NCBI GenBank assembly: GCA_963845735.1
Contig: CAWJTR010000011.1
Coordinates: 372,001-436,000 of the forward strand
Length of the DNA stretch: 64,000 nt
Source: AP-15 sp963845735
Lineage (GTDB): Bacteria > Pseudomonadota > Alphaproteobacteria > ATCC43930 > CGMCC-115725
Reading direction: 5' to 3'
Part shown: in pieces, positions 27,870 through 37,682 of the stretch
Layout: every line of letters starts with the position of its first letter
How positions within the stretch are numbered: position 1 is the stretch's first letter
Program-made: the position numbers and the translations under genes
The notes under the pieces: generated by a model
Told to the model about the DNA's origin: nothing
Database searches by the model: none
Seen by the model: the letters and a program-made list of their open reading frames with translations, nothing else

Positions 27870-28931
27870 TCAACGAGCTGCGACTTGGGCCGCACGGACA
27901 TGCGCCGCGAGGAGTGAGGGCAGCCGCGCCGGATCGCCGCGCGCCATCCCGCATTCGGTGGCGATGCCGCCGACACAGCCATGGCGACGGGCGGCAGCCA
28001 GCCGGGCCGCATCGCCTTGCGGATCGTCGTGATGGATGAGCCCGAGATAAAGCTCCGTCTCTGCGGGCAGGCGCAGATTTTCAAGGGGCGCGAAATAGCC
28101 GTCATCGGTGCGGCTCTTGGGCACCGGCATATGGAAGAATTGAATCGGGCGCTCGACTCCGCGAGCGACCGCATTCGTCATCTCGACCATGATCGCCATG
28201 TCCCTGGGTTGCACGCAATGCTCGTCGGCCGGGCTGCCATAGCAGAGGTGGTAGCCGAGCTCGATCGCGGTGGGCACCGCGTCGCCAATCTCGCTCAAGA
28301 CGCCGATCGTCTCGTTGCGGAAATCGACCGGTCCCGCTTCGTAATAGCCTTCCCAGGCGAGAACTTCCTGGCACACATCCCATTGCACGGCGAGGCGATC
28401 ATTGGGTATTGCCGCGGCGATCCTTTCAACCTCGCCGATGAAATGCGCTGTGAGCGCGGGTAACAGCGCGGGCCGGTCCGACGGCACCATGTTGTTGTAG
28501 GTTGGAGCGATCGGCGTCGGGAGCGAGACCTGAAATTTCACGTTCGCGGGAATGACACCGGCTTTCTGCAGGCGTTCGAACAAGCTCCAGGATGCGATTG
28601 CCATCTCGGCATAGCCGGTTTTGAACGTGTTGGGATCAGGCTTGGCGCCGGGCTTGATGCGAAGACGGGGGATTTCACGCAACACTTTGCCGTCCCATTG
28701 CGTGAACTTGAAGGGCGGCACGTCTGTCGCGACCTCGATTGCCGGGTTTTCGGCAAGAACAGTTTGCAGAAAACGGATCCAGGTCTTGCGGATTCCGGTC
28801 TCGCCGTCGGGCAGGCGCAGCAGATATGGCCCCGCGGCTTCGGCGAGAGTCCGGAACACGGCTTCGGCATCCGGCAACGGAATACTGCCGACGAAATGGA
28901 CGATCGGAGGTTTGCTGTGTTCTGCGGCCAT
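27870..28931 (-). CDS. UROD/MetE-like superfamily protein
   Basis: Resembles the C-terminal catalytic half of cobalamin-independent methionine synthase. Supporting segments are FVGSIPLPDAEAVF at the N-terminus, LAVQWDVCQEVLAWEG, IELGYHLCYGSPADEH (His/Cys as in the zinc site) and GIATECGMARGDP near the C-terminus. ATG at 28931 follows GAGAGGAC. Being 353 residues and lacking the MetE N-terminal domain, it may act on a different methyl donor or be a non-methionine relative. The substrate is unknown. Confidence 0.65.
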   Translation of the reverse strand: MAAEHSKPPIVHFVGSIPLPDAEAVFRTLAEAAGPYLLRLPDGETGIRKTWIRFLQTVLAENPAIEVATDVPPFKFTQWDGKVLREIPRLRIKPGAKPDPNTFKTGYAEMAIASWSLFERLQKAGVIPANVKFQVSLPTPIAPTYNNMVPSDRPALLPALTAHFIGEVERIAAAIPNDRLAVQWDVCQEVLAWEGYYEAGPVDFRNETIGVLSEIGDAVPTAIELGYHLCYGSPADEHCVQPRDMAIMVEMTNAVARGVERPIQFFHMPVPKSRTDDGYFAPLENLRLPAETELYLGLIHHDDPQGDAARLAAARRHGCVGGIATECGMARGDPARLPSLLAAHVRAAQVAAR

Positions 28932-29108
28932 GACGTCCTCTCGGCGGTGGCTCGATTCGAGCCATCCTAGCCCAATCGCTGACTAGCGCCAGATCGGCTT
29001 CCGCCAGTCGATATTCTGGTCGTCTTGGGGCTCAATGGGCGCAGCGACAGGACGAGTTCAGCGCCGGCAGAACCCGGAATCGTTCGGCTTACGGAAACCG
29101 CAGCTTCG

Positions 29109-29597
29109 CTATGCACTGACTCTATTCGGCTGCTTTCTTACCGCGGTCAGGGGCTTTCGCCCCCGCGGCAACCGCCTCACCCGTCGCAATGGGATGAAGT
29201 GCGCCTGAGCCGGTGCTGCGGCGTCGATGTCCGCCTGGGATCCGGGACGGGCGGTGATCCAAGCGCGCGCATCCGGGGCTTCGATCGTCGCGAACACGCG
29301 GATTTCGCCGGGTATCAGAAATCGAATTGCCTTTACCGTCAGCCTGACCCAGGCGATGTCGGTCACGATCGCGATCCGCTCACAGCGCGACGCGTGTTCG
29401 AACCCGAGATCGAGATCGTCCCATCCGGCGCCCGGAAAACGCGAGCCGAGTTCGTAGTAGAGACGACTCTTCTCGCGCCACTTGAGTGATTCCCGCACCG
29501 CCGGCGTCAGGATTTCGTGGCATTCCTGCCTGGTCACCCGGCCCTTGACCGAGATGCCGACGACATTCCTGGGAAGATCTTCGATGAGCTCGATCAT
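29109..29597 (-). CDS. SpoIIAA-like (STAS-related) protein, copy 1
   Basis: Small cytoplasmic protein with a SpoIIAA-like fold; such proteins are associated with lipid binding or regulation, but no role is established here. It begins MIELIEDLPRNVVGISVKG, with core WDDLDLGFEHASRCERIAIV and VKAIRFLIPGEIRVF, and a basic C-terminal tail. 162 residues. It lies 70 bases downstream of porin copy 1 on the same strand, and the same pair recurs about 2,955 bases away. Confidence 0.85.
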   Translation of the reverse strand: MIELIEDLPRNVVGISVKGRVTRQECHEILTPAVRESLKWREKSRLYYELGSRFPGAGWDDLDLGFEHASRCERIAIVTDIAWVRLTVKAIRFLIPGEIRVFATIEAPDARAWITARPGSQADIDAAAPAQAHFIPLRRVRRLPRGRKPLTAVRKQPNRVSA

Positions 29598-29666
29598 CGT
29601 TTGCTTCTCCGGATGAATATCAGCCGACCACGACGCCGGGCGTCGAAGTCCGGTGTGGGTTCTTTT

Positions 29667-31361
29667 CTAAAAAGCCACCCGCCACTTGTAGACGAACGCT
29701 TGTTCCGTGCCATGGGCGTTCGACACGACGAAGCGCCTGCCATACATGTACTCGACGCCGGTGGTGATGAACGCGACCGGGTTCCACACCAGGGTGACGA
29801 AAGCGTTCCACAGCTGCTTATTCGCCGAGTTCGACTCGCCCGGTCCGATCAGCTGCGACGGGACGGCTGCTTGCCAATTGCCGGCGGCTATCTGGGTCCG
29901 CAGGTTTGGCAGCCACCAGTGCACATAGCCGCCGGTCATGCTGTACGCGAAAATCGGCTTGACCAGGATGTTCGAGGCTGCCGCCAAGCCGGTGCAGGTT
30001 TTCGTCGGCGTCGCGCACGAGGTGTTGACGCTGAAGTTGCTCGCCAGCTGGAAAGAAGTGGCCAACCCGCCGCTCGCATAAGGACCGATCGCGTCGCCGA
30101 TGATGGCACTGAACTGGAAATCGTCCTTGGGGCTAAGGCCGAACCAGTGTGGGTGCACGTCGCCGGAGAAGTGCCCGCCATAGCCGATGAAATTGTGGCT
30201 GAAGTAGTGGCCGTCATTGACAAAGCTCGGCATCAGAATGGTGGAAAAGTCGATATGCCCCCAGGGCTGCGACCAATAGGAGGCGGCGGTCAGGGTGGGC
30301 GCCCTGGTCTGGGCCGGGTTGGCTTGTACGGTCGCCGCGGTAATCCCGCTCCCGGTGCAGGGTACGCCGTTGCAGAACGACGTCGAGGGGACCAACGGAG
30401 CCACCGGGCCGGATTGGCCGTTGGCCGCGCTGGAGAGGGCTTCGTCGTTGGATATCGTGCCGGCCGGCACGATGATGCCGGTGATCGGTTGTTCGGCCGA
30501 CATCGAGAAGGCGCTGCCATACGGACCGGCAAGGGTATAGCGCAGCTGCGGGATGCGCTGGCCGCCGGTACCGCCGATGGCGCCGCCGAAATCCATCGAT
30601 TCGGTGTCGGCATCGGCGTCGGAGAAGTTCGAGAGGGCCTGGCCGCCAAGGAACCCGCCCAACGTGCCATAGGCGAAGCGGAGGCGCGGCAACAGGCTGT
30701 CGCCGCCGGCCTGCTGCACGCTCTGAGCGCTGAAATTGTTGCCGCCGGCCCAGTCAAAGGCAAGAAACGTCCGCAACTCGCCCCAGGCCGTCGGGGTGCG
30801 GGTCTCGATGTCGATCCGCGATTGCTGCGGGCTAAAATAGAAGACGCCGTTACCGCGCGAATGGTTGGCCGATTGCGGGACGATACCGCCATTGGGCGCG
30901 CCGGGGATGAAGGCTTCGCCGACCGGCACCCCGGGCAGGTTGCCGTTTTGGCCGGTGTTGGAACTGGGGGTGCCGGGGTTCCCGCTGTTGGCGCCTTGCA
31001 GATAATAGGGCCCGGTGATGTCGATAAAGCCGCCGACGCGGATCGAGGTGTCGGTGCCCGGGATCAGGAACGACCGCGGAAAGCTGCCGCCTAGCGACGG
31101 AGCGCCCGGCGCCGCCTTGTAGCCCAAGGGTATCGTGGCGCCGCCTCCGGCGCCGCCGGTCAGCGGCGCGGGAGGCCCTTCGGGCCTTATCTGCTGCTGG
31201 GCTTGCGCCAGCTGGTCGATGCGCTGCTGGAGAAGCTGCTGATTGGCGCGCAGATCCGCGAGTTCGTCAGCGCGCGCGCCGGGAAGACCCGTCAGCAACG
31301 CGATCACCGCGGTCGCTCCGCCGATCGCCGCCACGTTGCCGATATTCCGCTTTCTGGTCAT
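29667..31361 (-). CDS. DcaP-type outer-membrane porin, copy 1
   Basis: Outer-membrane channel. ATG at 31361 gives a signal peptide (MTRKRNIGNVAAIGGATAVI, ending ARADE), then a coiled-coil segment ELADLRANQQLLQQRIDQLA as in trimeric DcaP porins, then SFPRSFLIPGTDTSIRVGGF, the start of the barrel. The protein ends KWRVAF with the terminal Phe needed for barrel assembly. 564 residues, uninterrupted. The conserved cysteine pair in the loop SFCNGVPCTGSG is also in copy 2. DcaP relatives import dicarboxylates or small anions; the substrate here is not predictable. Confidence 0.9.
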   Translation of the reverse strand: MTRKRNIGNVAAIGGATAVIALLTGLPGARADELADLRANQQLLQQRIDQLAQAQQQIRPEGPPAPLTGGAGGGATIPLGYKAAPGAPSLGGSFPRSFLIPGTDTSIRVGGFIDITGPYYLQGANSGNPGTPSSNTGQNGNLPGVPVGEAFIPGAPNGGIVPQSANHSRGNGVFYFSPQQSRIDIETRTPTAWGELRTFLAFDWAGGNNFSAQSVQQAGGDSLLPRLRFAYGTLGGFLGGQALSNFSDADADTESMDFGGAIGGTGGQRIPQLRYTLAGPYGSAFSMSAEQPITGIIVPAGTISNDEALSSAANGQSGPVAPLVPSTSFCNGVPCTGSGITAATVQANPAQTRAPTLTAASYWSQPWGHIDFSTILMPSFVNDGHYFSHNFIGYGGHFSGDVHPHWFGLSPKDDFQFSAIIGDAIGPYASGGLATSFQLASNFSVNTSCATPTKTCTGLAAASNILVKPIFAYSMTGGYVHWWLPNLRTQIAAGNWQAAVPSQLIGPGESNSANKQLWNAFVTLVWNPVAFITTGVEYMYGRRFVVSNAHGTEQAFVYKWRVAF

Positions 31362-31448
31362 TGCTCCCCCGCCCCGCCTGGCTGCTAAATCGCCAGTTGA
31401 TAATGAGGGCCGGGCAAACAAACACACTATCCATCGTCGGATTAGAAT

Positions 31449-31461
31449 CCGAATGATTCGG
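31449..31461. promoter_or_regulatory. 13-base palindrome upstream of porin copy 1
   Basis: CCGAATGATTCGG is a perfect palindrome around a central G, about 90 bases before the porin start. It could be an operator; the regulator is unknown. It is not conserved upstream of copy 2. Confidence 0.35.
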
Positions 31462-31877
31462 TTTATTTGGCTATATCATCCGTCGCTCTAATGCATAAAT
31501 GGTATTATGAGATCATATGCAGCGTCTATTTTCTGTTCGCCATCGCACAAGCCCAAGCCTGGGATGTAAACGTGTTGGTTGAAAGAATGGCCCATCTAGC
31601 GAGCAGGAGGCTTACTTCGATAGATGGAATGTGCCTCTATGACGTTGAAAGAAAGCCAATTGGACGGACTCAGCCCCGTCGCTCGGACGAGCAGACGACC
31701 TCCCCATAGCGCGCGCCCTGTCGAGGTCAGGCTCCGCCGGAGCCCTCGTACTACGTCCATCGCGAGGATGTTAAAGGGCTCGAGCTTTCAGCAGCCCCGG
31801 TACCATTGCGCCTTTTGAGGGCCGCTTAGTCGAAATTCACTGCAGCGCGATCGGGCGCATCTGTCCTGAATTAAGAA

Positions 31878-31893
31878 ATTTAGGGTCCTAAAT
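31878..31893. promoter_or_regulatory. 16-base palindrome in the inter-unit gap
   Basis: ATTTAGG and CCTAAAT flank a 2-base centre. Operator-like in size, but too far (over 500 bases) from the porin start to be assigned. Confidence 0.25.
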
Positions 31894-31950
31894 CGGCCCC
31901 TCTTTGCTGTATTCGTGACACCCTAATTCCCTGATCCGACGCAGTCCAAC

Positions 31951-31982
31951 GCCCGAGAAATTCCCTGAGACGGGCTTTTTCT
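31951..31982 (+). terminator. intrinsic terminator on the plus strand
   Basis: GCCCG (31951-31955) pairs with CGGGC (31971-31975), followed directly by TTTTTCT. It points to a plus-strand transcript in a region where both neighbouring genes run on the minus strand. Confidence 0.55.
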
Positions 31983-32062
31983 TAACGACCTTAACGAAGT
32001 ACTTCGATTGGGCGGCGCTCCCGCAAGCCATTCGAGCGCTCAGCTTTAAGCGAACCCAACTT

Positions 32063-32551
32063 CTATGCGGTGGCTCTATTCGGCGGTTTTCTCGCGGCGT
32101 TCAGGGGCTTTCGCCCCCGCGGCAGCCGCCGCGCCCGTCGTAATGGGGTGAAGTGCGCCTGACCCGGTGTTGCAGCGTCGAGATCGACCTGGGATCCGGG
32201 ACGGGCGGTAATCCAGGCGCGCGCCTCCGGGGCTTCGATCGTCGCGAACACGCGGATTTCGCCGGGGATCAGAAATCGAATTGCCTTTACCGTCAGCCTG
32301 ACCCAGGCGATGTCGGTTACGATCGCGATCCGCTCACATCGCGATGCATGTTCGAACCCCAGATCGAGATCGTCCCATCCGGCGCCCGGAAAACGCGAGC
32401 CGAGCTCGTAGTAGAGACGACTCTTTTCGCGCCACTTAAGTGATTCCCGTACCGCCGGTGTCAGAATTTCGTGGCATTCCTGCTTGGTCACCCGGCCCTT
32501 GACCGCGATGCCGACGACATTCCTGGGAAGATCTTCGATGAGCTCGATCAT
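32063..32551 (-). CDS. SpoIIAA-like (STAS-related) protein, copy 2
   Basis: Almost the same as copy 1: it also begins MIELIEDLPRNVVGI and is 162 residues, with changes mainly in the basic C-terminal tail. It sits 71 bases downstream of porin copy 2, so the gene pair has been kept after duplication, which suggests that the two products work in one process. Confidence 0.85.
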   Translation of the reverse strand: MIELIEDLPRNVVGIAVKGRVTKQECHEILTPAVRESLKWREKSRLYYELGSRFPGAGWDDLDLGFEHASRCERIAIVTDIAWVRLTVKAIRFLIPGEIRVFATIEAPEARAWITARPGSQVDLDAATPGQAHFTPLRRARRLPRGRKPLNAARKPPNRATA

Positions 32552-32622
32552 CGGCTGCTCGTCCGGATCGAAGATCAGCTGACTACGTCGGCGGGTGTAG
32601 AAATCGGGCGTGTGATTCTCAC

Positions 32623-34304
32623 TTAGAAGGCCACGCGCCACTTGGCGATCAGCACTTGTTCGGTGCCATAGGCGTTCGACACGACGACGCGCTTGCCATA
32701 CATGTACTCGACGCCGGTGGTGATGAACGCGACCGGGTTCCACACCAGATTGATGAAGGCGTTCCACTGCTGCTTGTTCGCCGAGTTGGACTCGGTCGGC
32801 CCGATGATCTGCGAGGGGACGGCTTGTTGCCAATTGCCGGCGGCGATGGTCGAACGCAGGTTCGGCGTCCACCAATGCTGGTAGCCGCCGTTCATGCTGT
32901 ACGCGAAGATCGGCCTGACTAGGATGTTCGAGGCTGCCGCCAAGCCGGTGCAGGTCTTCGTCGGCGTCGCGCACGAGGTGGTGACGCTGAAGTTGCTCGC
33001 CAGCGAGAACGCGGTGGCCAACCCGCCGCTCGAATAGGGGCCGTTCCCCTCGCCGATGATGGCGCTGAACAGGAAATCGTCCTTATTCCAGCCGAACCAG
33101 CCAGGGTGCACATCGCCGGAGAGGTGCCCGCCATAGCCGAGGAATTCCTGGCTGACGAAATGGCCGTCATTGACAAACAGCGGCATCAGCATGGCGGAAA
33201 AGTCCATATGCCCCCAAGGCTGCGACCAATAGGTGGCGGCGGTCAGGGTGGGCGCTCTGGTCTGGGCCGGGTTGGCCTGTGCGGTCGTCGCGGTAATCCC
33301 CGACCCGGTGCAGGGGACGCCGTTGCAGAACGACGTCGAGGGAACCAGCGGGGCTACCGGGCCGGATTGGCCGTTGGCCGCGCTGGAGAGGGCTTCGTCG
33401 TTGGATATCGTGCCGGCCGGCACGATGATGCCGGTGACCGGTTGTTCCGCCGACACCGAGAAGGCGCTGCCATACGGACCGGCAAGGGTATAGCGCACCT
33501 GCGGGATGCGCTGGCCGCCGGTCGAGCCCATAGCGCCGCCGAACTCCATCGATTCGGTGTCGGCATCGGCATCGGAGAAGTTCGAGAGGGCCTGGCCGCC
33601 GAGGAACCCGCCCAACGTGCCATAGGCGAAGCGGAGGCGCGGCAACAGGCTGTCGCCGCCGGCCTGCTGCACGCTCATGGCGCTGAAATTGTTGCTGCCG
33701 GCCCAGTCAAAGGCGAGAAACGTCCGCGACTCGCCCCAGGCCGTCGGGGTGCGGGTCTCGATGTCGATCCGCGATTGCTGCGGGCTGAACATGAACACGC
33801 CGTTGCCGCGCGAATGGTTGGCCGACTGCGCGACGATGCCGCATGATTGGGCGCGCCGGGGATGAAGGCTTCGCCGACCGGGATCCCGTGCAGGTTGCCA
33901 TTTTGGCCGGAGTTGGAGCTGGGGGTGCCGGGGTTCCCGCTGTTGGCGCCCTGCAGAAAGTCGAGCGCGGTGATGTCGACAAAGCCGCCGACGCGGATCG
34001 AGGTGTCGGTGCCCGGGATCAGAAACGATCGCGGAAAGCTGCCGCCTAGCGACGGAGCGGTCGGCGCCGCCTTGTAGCCCAAGGGCATCGTGCCGCCGCC
34101 GCCCGCGCTGCCGGGTGGCGACAGCGCAGCAGTTTGGGTCTGGGCCTGCGCCAGCTGGTCGATCCGCTGCTGCAGGAGCTGCTGGTTGGCGCGCAGATCG
34201 GCGAGCTCGTCAGCGCGCACGCCGGAAAGACCCGTCAGCAACGCGACCATCGCGGTCGCCCCGCCGATCGCCGCTGCGCTGCCGATATTCCGTTTTCTGG
34301 TCAT
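32623..34304 (-). CDS. DcaP-type outer-membrane porin, copy 2, one frameshift
   Basis: Same architecture as copy 1: signal peptide from MTRKRNIGSAAAIGG, coiled-coil ADELADLRANQQLLQQRIDQ, SFPRSFLIPGTDTSIRVGGF, and terminal KWRVAF. One base appears to be missing near 33844 (GAPN in one frame, GIVAQSANHSRGNGVFMF in the next); with it restored the protein has 560 residues. Because copy 1 is open throughout at this point, a base error is likelier than decay. Differences from copy 1 cluster in the linker after the coiled coil and in short loops. Four spaced direct repeats lie upstream. Confidence 0.88.
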
Positions 34305-34403
34305 CACTCCCCCACCCCTGCTGGGCGCTAAATCAGGAGTTGATTTTGCCAGAGCGACCGAACGAAGCTATCCATCCCACGGTTGAAATTAGGTGGAGAG
34401 TGA

Positions 34404-34481
34404 GATTTAAATCTATGAGCTGTAGGATCTAAATCTTATCGGGATTTTCGATCTAAATCTGGTGGGGTTAGGTCTAAATCC
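34404..34481. promoter_or_regulatory. four spaced direct repeats upstream of porin copy 2
   Basis: The 11-mer GATCTAAATCT occurs at 34426-34436 and 34450-34460, with variants GATTTAAATCT at 34404-34414 and GGTCTAAATCC at 34471-34481. Spacing is 22, 24 and 21 bases, close to two helical turns, so a protein could bind along one face of the DNA. The array is 100-180 bases before the porin start. It may be the target of a two-component or other transcriptional regulator; identity unknown. Confidence 0.6.
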
Positions 34482-34731
34482 ATACTCGTATTCGATCCCA
34501 ATAGGGATGCCGATCGCGCCGGCTGCGGCCGATTTTTTAGGCAGCACGAGAAGCTTGATGGCCGGGCGCGACGCGACGGCGGCTCACCCCGACGCGAAGG
34601 GCAGGCGAAGACGATTGCCGTGCGCCGAGGCGCGAAAACTCAGCGCCGGTCGAACTTAGGCACTACACCGCCCGCAATTCTGATTCGCCGAGGACCCGCA
34701 GGGACCTGCATGTCGGGTCAGCCCAGACCGT

Positions 34732-35457
34732 CTAATTCCAGACCCGATTTTGATCGTAGTCTCTTAAACAATCTGCCACTTGGCCGCGACGTTGTAGGTT
34801 CATCTTGCCGAAGAGGTTGTGTACGTGCGACTTCGTCGTGGCCAGGCTGATGTTCAGTTGGCGGGCGATCTCTTTGTCGCTGAGCCCGCTCCTGATCAAT
34901 TCGGCGACCTGACGCTCTCGCTTGGTCAGCGCAGGTATCGGAAGGGCTGCATTGCGGCCTACGCTTCGTCTGGCGGTCAGAGCGATCCGGCGAAGCAGGC
35001 CGTTGGCAACCCGCCGCGAGCAGACCTGCTCGCCGCTATGAATCTCCGCGACTAGGCGCACGAAATCGGCTGGGGCAATGTTTCTTGGGATATAGCCGAT
35101 CACGCCCGCCTCCGCCCAGGCAACGATGTCATCCTCCGTTTCCCTGACTGCGGATACAACAATGCGCATGCCCGGGGCGATATCGAGAGCGCGCCTGACG
35201 GCGGCGGTACCCTCGGGAATCCTCGCATCGAGAAGTACGACGTCCGCCTGCGAGGCAGGGCTTACCGCCACCGCCTCGGCGAGATCGGTCCACACCCCGA
35301 CGACCGAGACCATCGGATCCCGTCCGAGGATCTCCGCGAGGATTTCGCCCATGAAGCGCACTTCCCACACGACGGCGACGCGCAGTGCTCCGCCGCCGCT
35401 GTTATGCACAGCCACCCGGTCCGGTGCGACGTCCGCGTCCACAGCCATTCCTCCCAT
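34732..35457 (-). CDS. NarL/LuxR-family response regulator
   Basis: Receiver domain (about 25-145) with phospho-Asp in DVVLLDARIPEG, and a C-terminal LuxR HTH (LTKRERQVAELIRSGLSDKE, then IARQLNISLATTKSHVHNLF). The acidic pocket before the first helix is altered (VAVVWEVRFMGEIL has only a Glu), so phosphorylation may be weak or absent. 241 residues, possibly shorter because two in-frame starts exist near the N-terminus. No partner kinase is adjacent. It is the nearest regulator to the porin repeats. Confidence 0.88.
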   Translation of the reverse strand: MGGMAVDADVAPDRVAVHNSGGGALRVAVVWEVRFMGEILAEILGRDPMVSVVGVWTDLAEAVAVSPASQADVVLLDARIPEGTAAVRRALDIAPGMRIVVSAVRETEDDIVAWAEAGVIGYIPRNIAPADFVRLVAEIHSGEQVCSRRVANGLLRRIALTARRSVGRNAALPIPALTKRERQVAELIRSGLSDKEIARQLNISLATTKSHVHNLFGKMNLQRRGQVADCLRDYDQNRVWN

Positions 35458-35800
35458 CCCGCATCAGAATGCAGGGGCCCGCGCCGGGGCTGTCCGGACG
35501 GGCGCATGCGAGAACTCACTCTGTCCAGAGACCGGTTCTCAACCGCAACGCGATTGGTCCGATCTCGATCGTTGATGACGACCCGGAGCGGTGTTTTGTG
35601 ACGCTACGCTCTAAGGTGGTCTCAACTCCATTGAATGAAGATTATTACGTTCGACCGCTATCTGTCTACAGGGAGGTTCACAGAATTGTGATTGTTCAGG
35701 TATGGCTAAGCTTTTAAGCGAGGCCTGACGGGCCGACACTGGAGGTTTCGCGCTGCGTCACCACAAAGGAGCCGGCGGCGACTGACGGCTCCCCGCAACC
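35458..35800. other. intergenic between regulator and trmB
   Basis: About 340 bases. A short plus-strand stretch near 35565 reads PISIVDDDPER, like the start of a FixJ-type receiver, but the frame then loses any receiver features and stops at 35717; at most it is a remnant. Nothing else seen. Confidence 0.3.
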
Positions 35801-36513
35801 TCAGCCCGGTTCTGGCCGCGGGTGCCGGCAGGCCCGCAGGAAGGCCGGACGAGCGGCCGGCGGCACGCGCCTTTTCTTCATAGCGGGTGGGCGGCCAATC
35901 CGGCGGGCGCTCGCGCCAATCGCCGGGGCGGCGGGCCAGCCACGCAAAGGCCGGGTGGCCGGTCACGCATTCGAGCATCCACGAAAAATAATCGGGGTCG
36001 TCGGTCGCCAGCCTCAGCTCGGCCCCGTCGCTCATGATCCGGGCCAAGCCATCGAGGGTCTCGCGTGAGACGATCCTGCGCTTGTGATGGCGCCGCTTGG
36101 GCCAGGGGTCGGGGAAGAGGATGAAGACGCGCTCGACCGAGGCCGCCGGCAATGCTCCGATCAACAGGCGCGCATCGTCGATGAACAGGCGGATATTGGC
36201 GAGATGCCGGCACTCGACCTCGCCGAGGAGTTTGGCGATGCCGTTTTCGAATACCTCGCAGCCGATGAAGCCGATATCGCGGTGTCGTTCGGCCTGGGCT
36301 GCGAGATGCTCGCCACCGCCAAAGCCGATCTCCAGCCAAACCGATCGCGGCGGATCGGCGAACATCGAGCGAGGATCGAACTCGCCCGACGCCGGCAGGT
36401 CGATCGCGAGGCGACGGCAACAGGCCATCGACCAGGCCTTGCTGCCCTGGGCGCAGCGGCCGGCCCCGCCGGCGCCCATAAAGGAGCCGCCGCGGCGTCG
36501 GCGCGTCGGTCAC
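35801..36513 (-). CDS. trmB: tRNA (guanine-N7)-methyltransferase, two frameshifts
   Basis: Makes m7G46 in tRNA. SAM site VWLEIGFGGGEHLAAQAERH and the catalytic-region motif FILFPDPWPKRRHHKRRI are clear, with a C-terminal TRYEEKARAAGR. GTG at 36513 starts VTDAPTPRRLLYGRRRGRP; one inserted base near 36420 and another near 35848 must be removed, giving 236 residues ending PRPEPG. It lies 7 bases after metK on the same strand. Confidence 0.92.
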
Positions 36514-36520
36514 GAGAGCG

Positions 36521-37682
36521 TCAGAAGGCGCGCCGCAACTCGTCGACCAGGTCGAGCCGCTCCCAGGAAAAGCCGCCATCGGCTTCGGCCGCGCGACCAA
36601 AATGGCCATAGGCGGAGGTGCGCGTGTAGATCGGCCGGTTCAGGCCGAGATGGGTGCGGATCCCGCGCGGCGACAGATCCATCAGCTCCTGCAGGACACG
36701 GGCGAGCTTGTGCTCGTCGACGGAATCCTCGGTATCGACGTAAAATGACAATGGCTTAGCGACCCCAATCGCATATGCGAGCTGGATCGTGCAGCACTCG
36801 GCCAGCCCGGCGCCGACAACGTTTTTCGCGAGATAGCGGGCGGCATAGGCGGCCGAGCGGTCGACCTTGGTCGGATCCTTGCCGGAAAACGCACCGCCGC
36901 CATGCGGCGCGGCCCCGCCATAGGTGTCGACGATGATCTTTCGGCCGGTGACCCCGGCATCGCCGTCGGGCCCGCCGATCACGAACAACCCGGTCGGGTT
37001 GACGAGAAAGTTGTCCTCGTCGCACATCCACCCGTCGGGCAAGGTCGCGACCACATAGGGCCTGATGATCTCGCGCACCTCGTGCTGATCGATACGCTCC
37101 GAGTGCTGGATCGAAACGACGACTTTGGTTGCCCGCACCGGCCTTCCGTTTTCATATTGCAGGGTGACCTGGCTTTTCGAATCCGGCCCGAGCAGCGGCG
37201 TCTTGCCGGCATGTCGCGCCTCGCGACAGCGCGCGCAGCATGGCGTGCGCGTAAAAGATTGGGGCCGGCATCAGTTCGCGCGTTTCGCTACAGGCATAGC
37301 CGAACATCATACCCTGGTCGCCGGCGCCCTCGTCCTTGTTGCCCGAGGCGTCGACACCCTGGGCGATATTGGTCGATTGCCCGTGGATGTGGCACTTGAT
37401 CGCCGCCCGCTCCCAGTGAAAGTTTTCCTGCTCGTAGCCGATGTCGCGAATCGCCTGGCGAGCCACTTCGATCAGCCTTTCGTCGGTGATCGAGGCGGGG
37501 CCGCGGACTTCACCTGCAAGGACGACACGATTGGTCGTGACCAGGGTCTCGACGCCGCAGCGGGCTTGCGGCTCAACGGCGAGATAAGTGTCGACGATCG
37601 CGTCGGAGATGCGGTCGCAAATCTTGTCGGGATGGCCTTCCGACACCGACTCGCTGGTAAAGACGAAATCGCGTTTGGCCAA
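36521..37682 (-). CDS. metK: S-adenosylmethionine synthetase, one frameshift
   Basis: Makes SAM from methionine and ATP, and should be essential. N-terminal FTSESVSEGHPDKICDRISD, active-site GAGDQGMMFGYA, and C-terminal GGGAFSGKDPTKVDRSAAY are all intact. One inserted base near 37217 breaks the frame: removing it gives ALSEARHAGKTPLLGPDSKS. Repaired length 386. Such a break in an essential gene is best explained as a sequence error. Follows an XRE regulator and precedes trmB, the usual alphaproteobacterial order. No SAM riboswitch was recognised in the 138-base leader. Confidence 0.97.

Larger units (their letters stand above)
31362..32062. other. 700-base gap between the duplicated units
   Basis: No convincing protein gene. 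It should hold the promoter of porin copy 1. I see two operator-like palindromes (31449-31461 and 31878-31893) and one plus-strand terminator (31951-31982), listed separately. A plus-strand frame at 31494-31709 starts with a hydrophobic stretch but has no ribosome site and is not called. Confidence 0.5.
29109..34304 (-). repeat. tandem duplication of a porin / SpoIIAA-like gene pair
   Basis: Unit 1 is 29109-31361 and unit 2 is 32063-34304, same orientation. Corresponding points are offset by 2,954-2,956 bases, and the 70-base space between the genes is kept. Long stretches of DNA are near identical (for example around 30640-30720 versus 33590-33670), while the signal region, a surface loop and the upstream regions have diverged. 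This is a gene duplication, not an assembly echo, because the copies differ at many positions. Confidence 0.93.

Noticed and set aside
29517..31094. A 525-codon plus-strand frame opposite porin copy 1
   Set aside because: It mirrors the high-GC third positions of the porin; no domains and no ribosome site.
35565..35717. A FixJ-like receiver start (SIVDDDPER)
   Set aside because: Only about ten residues resemble a receiver; no conserved Asp loop or Lys follows, so it is too short to call a gene.
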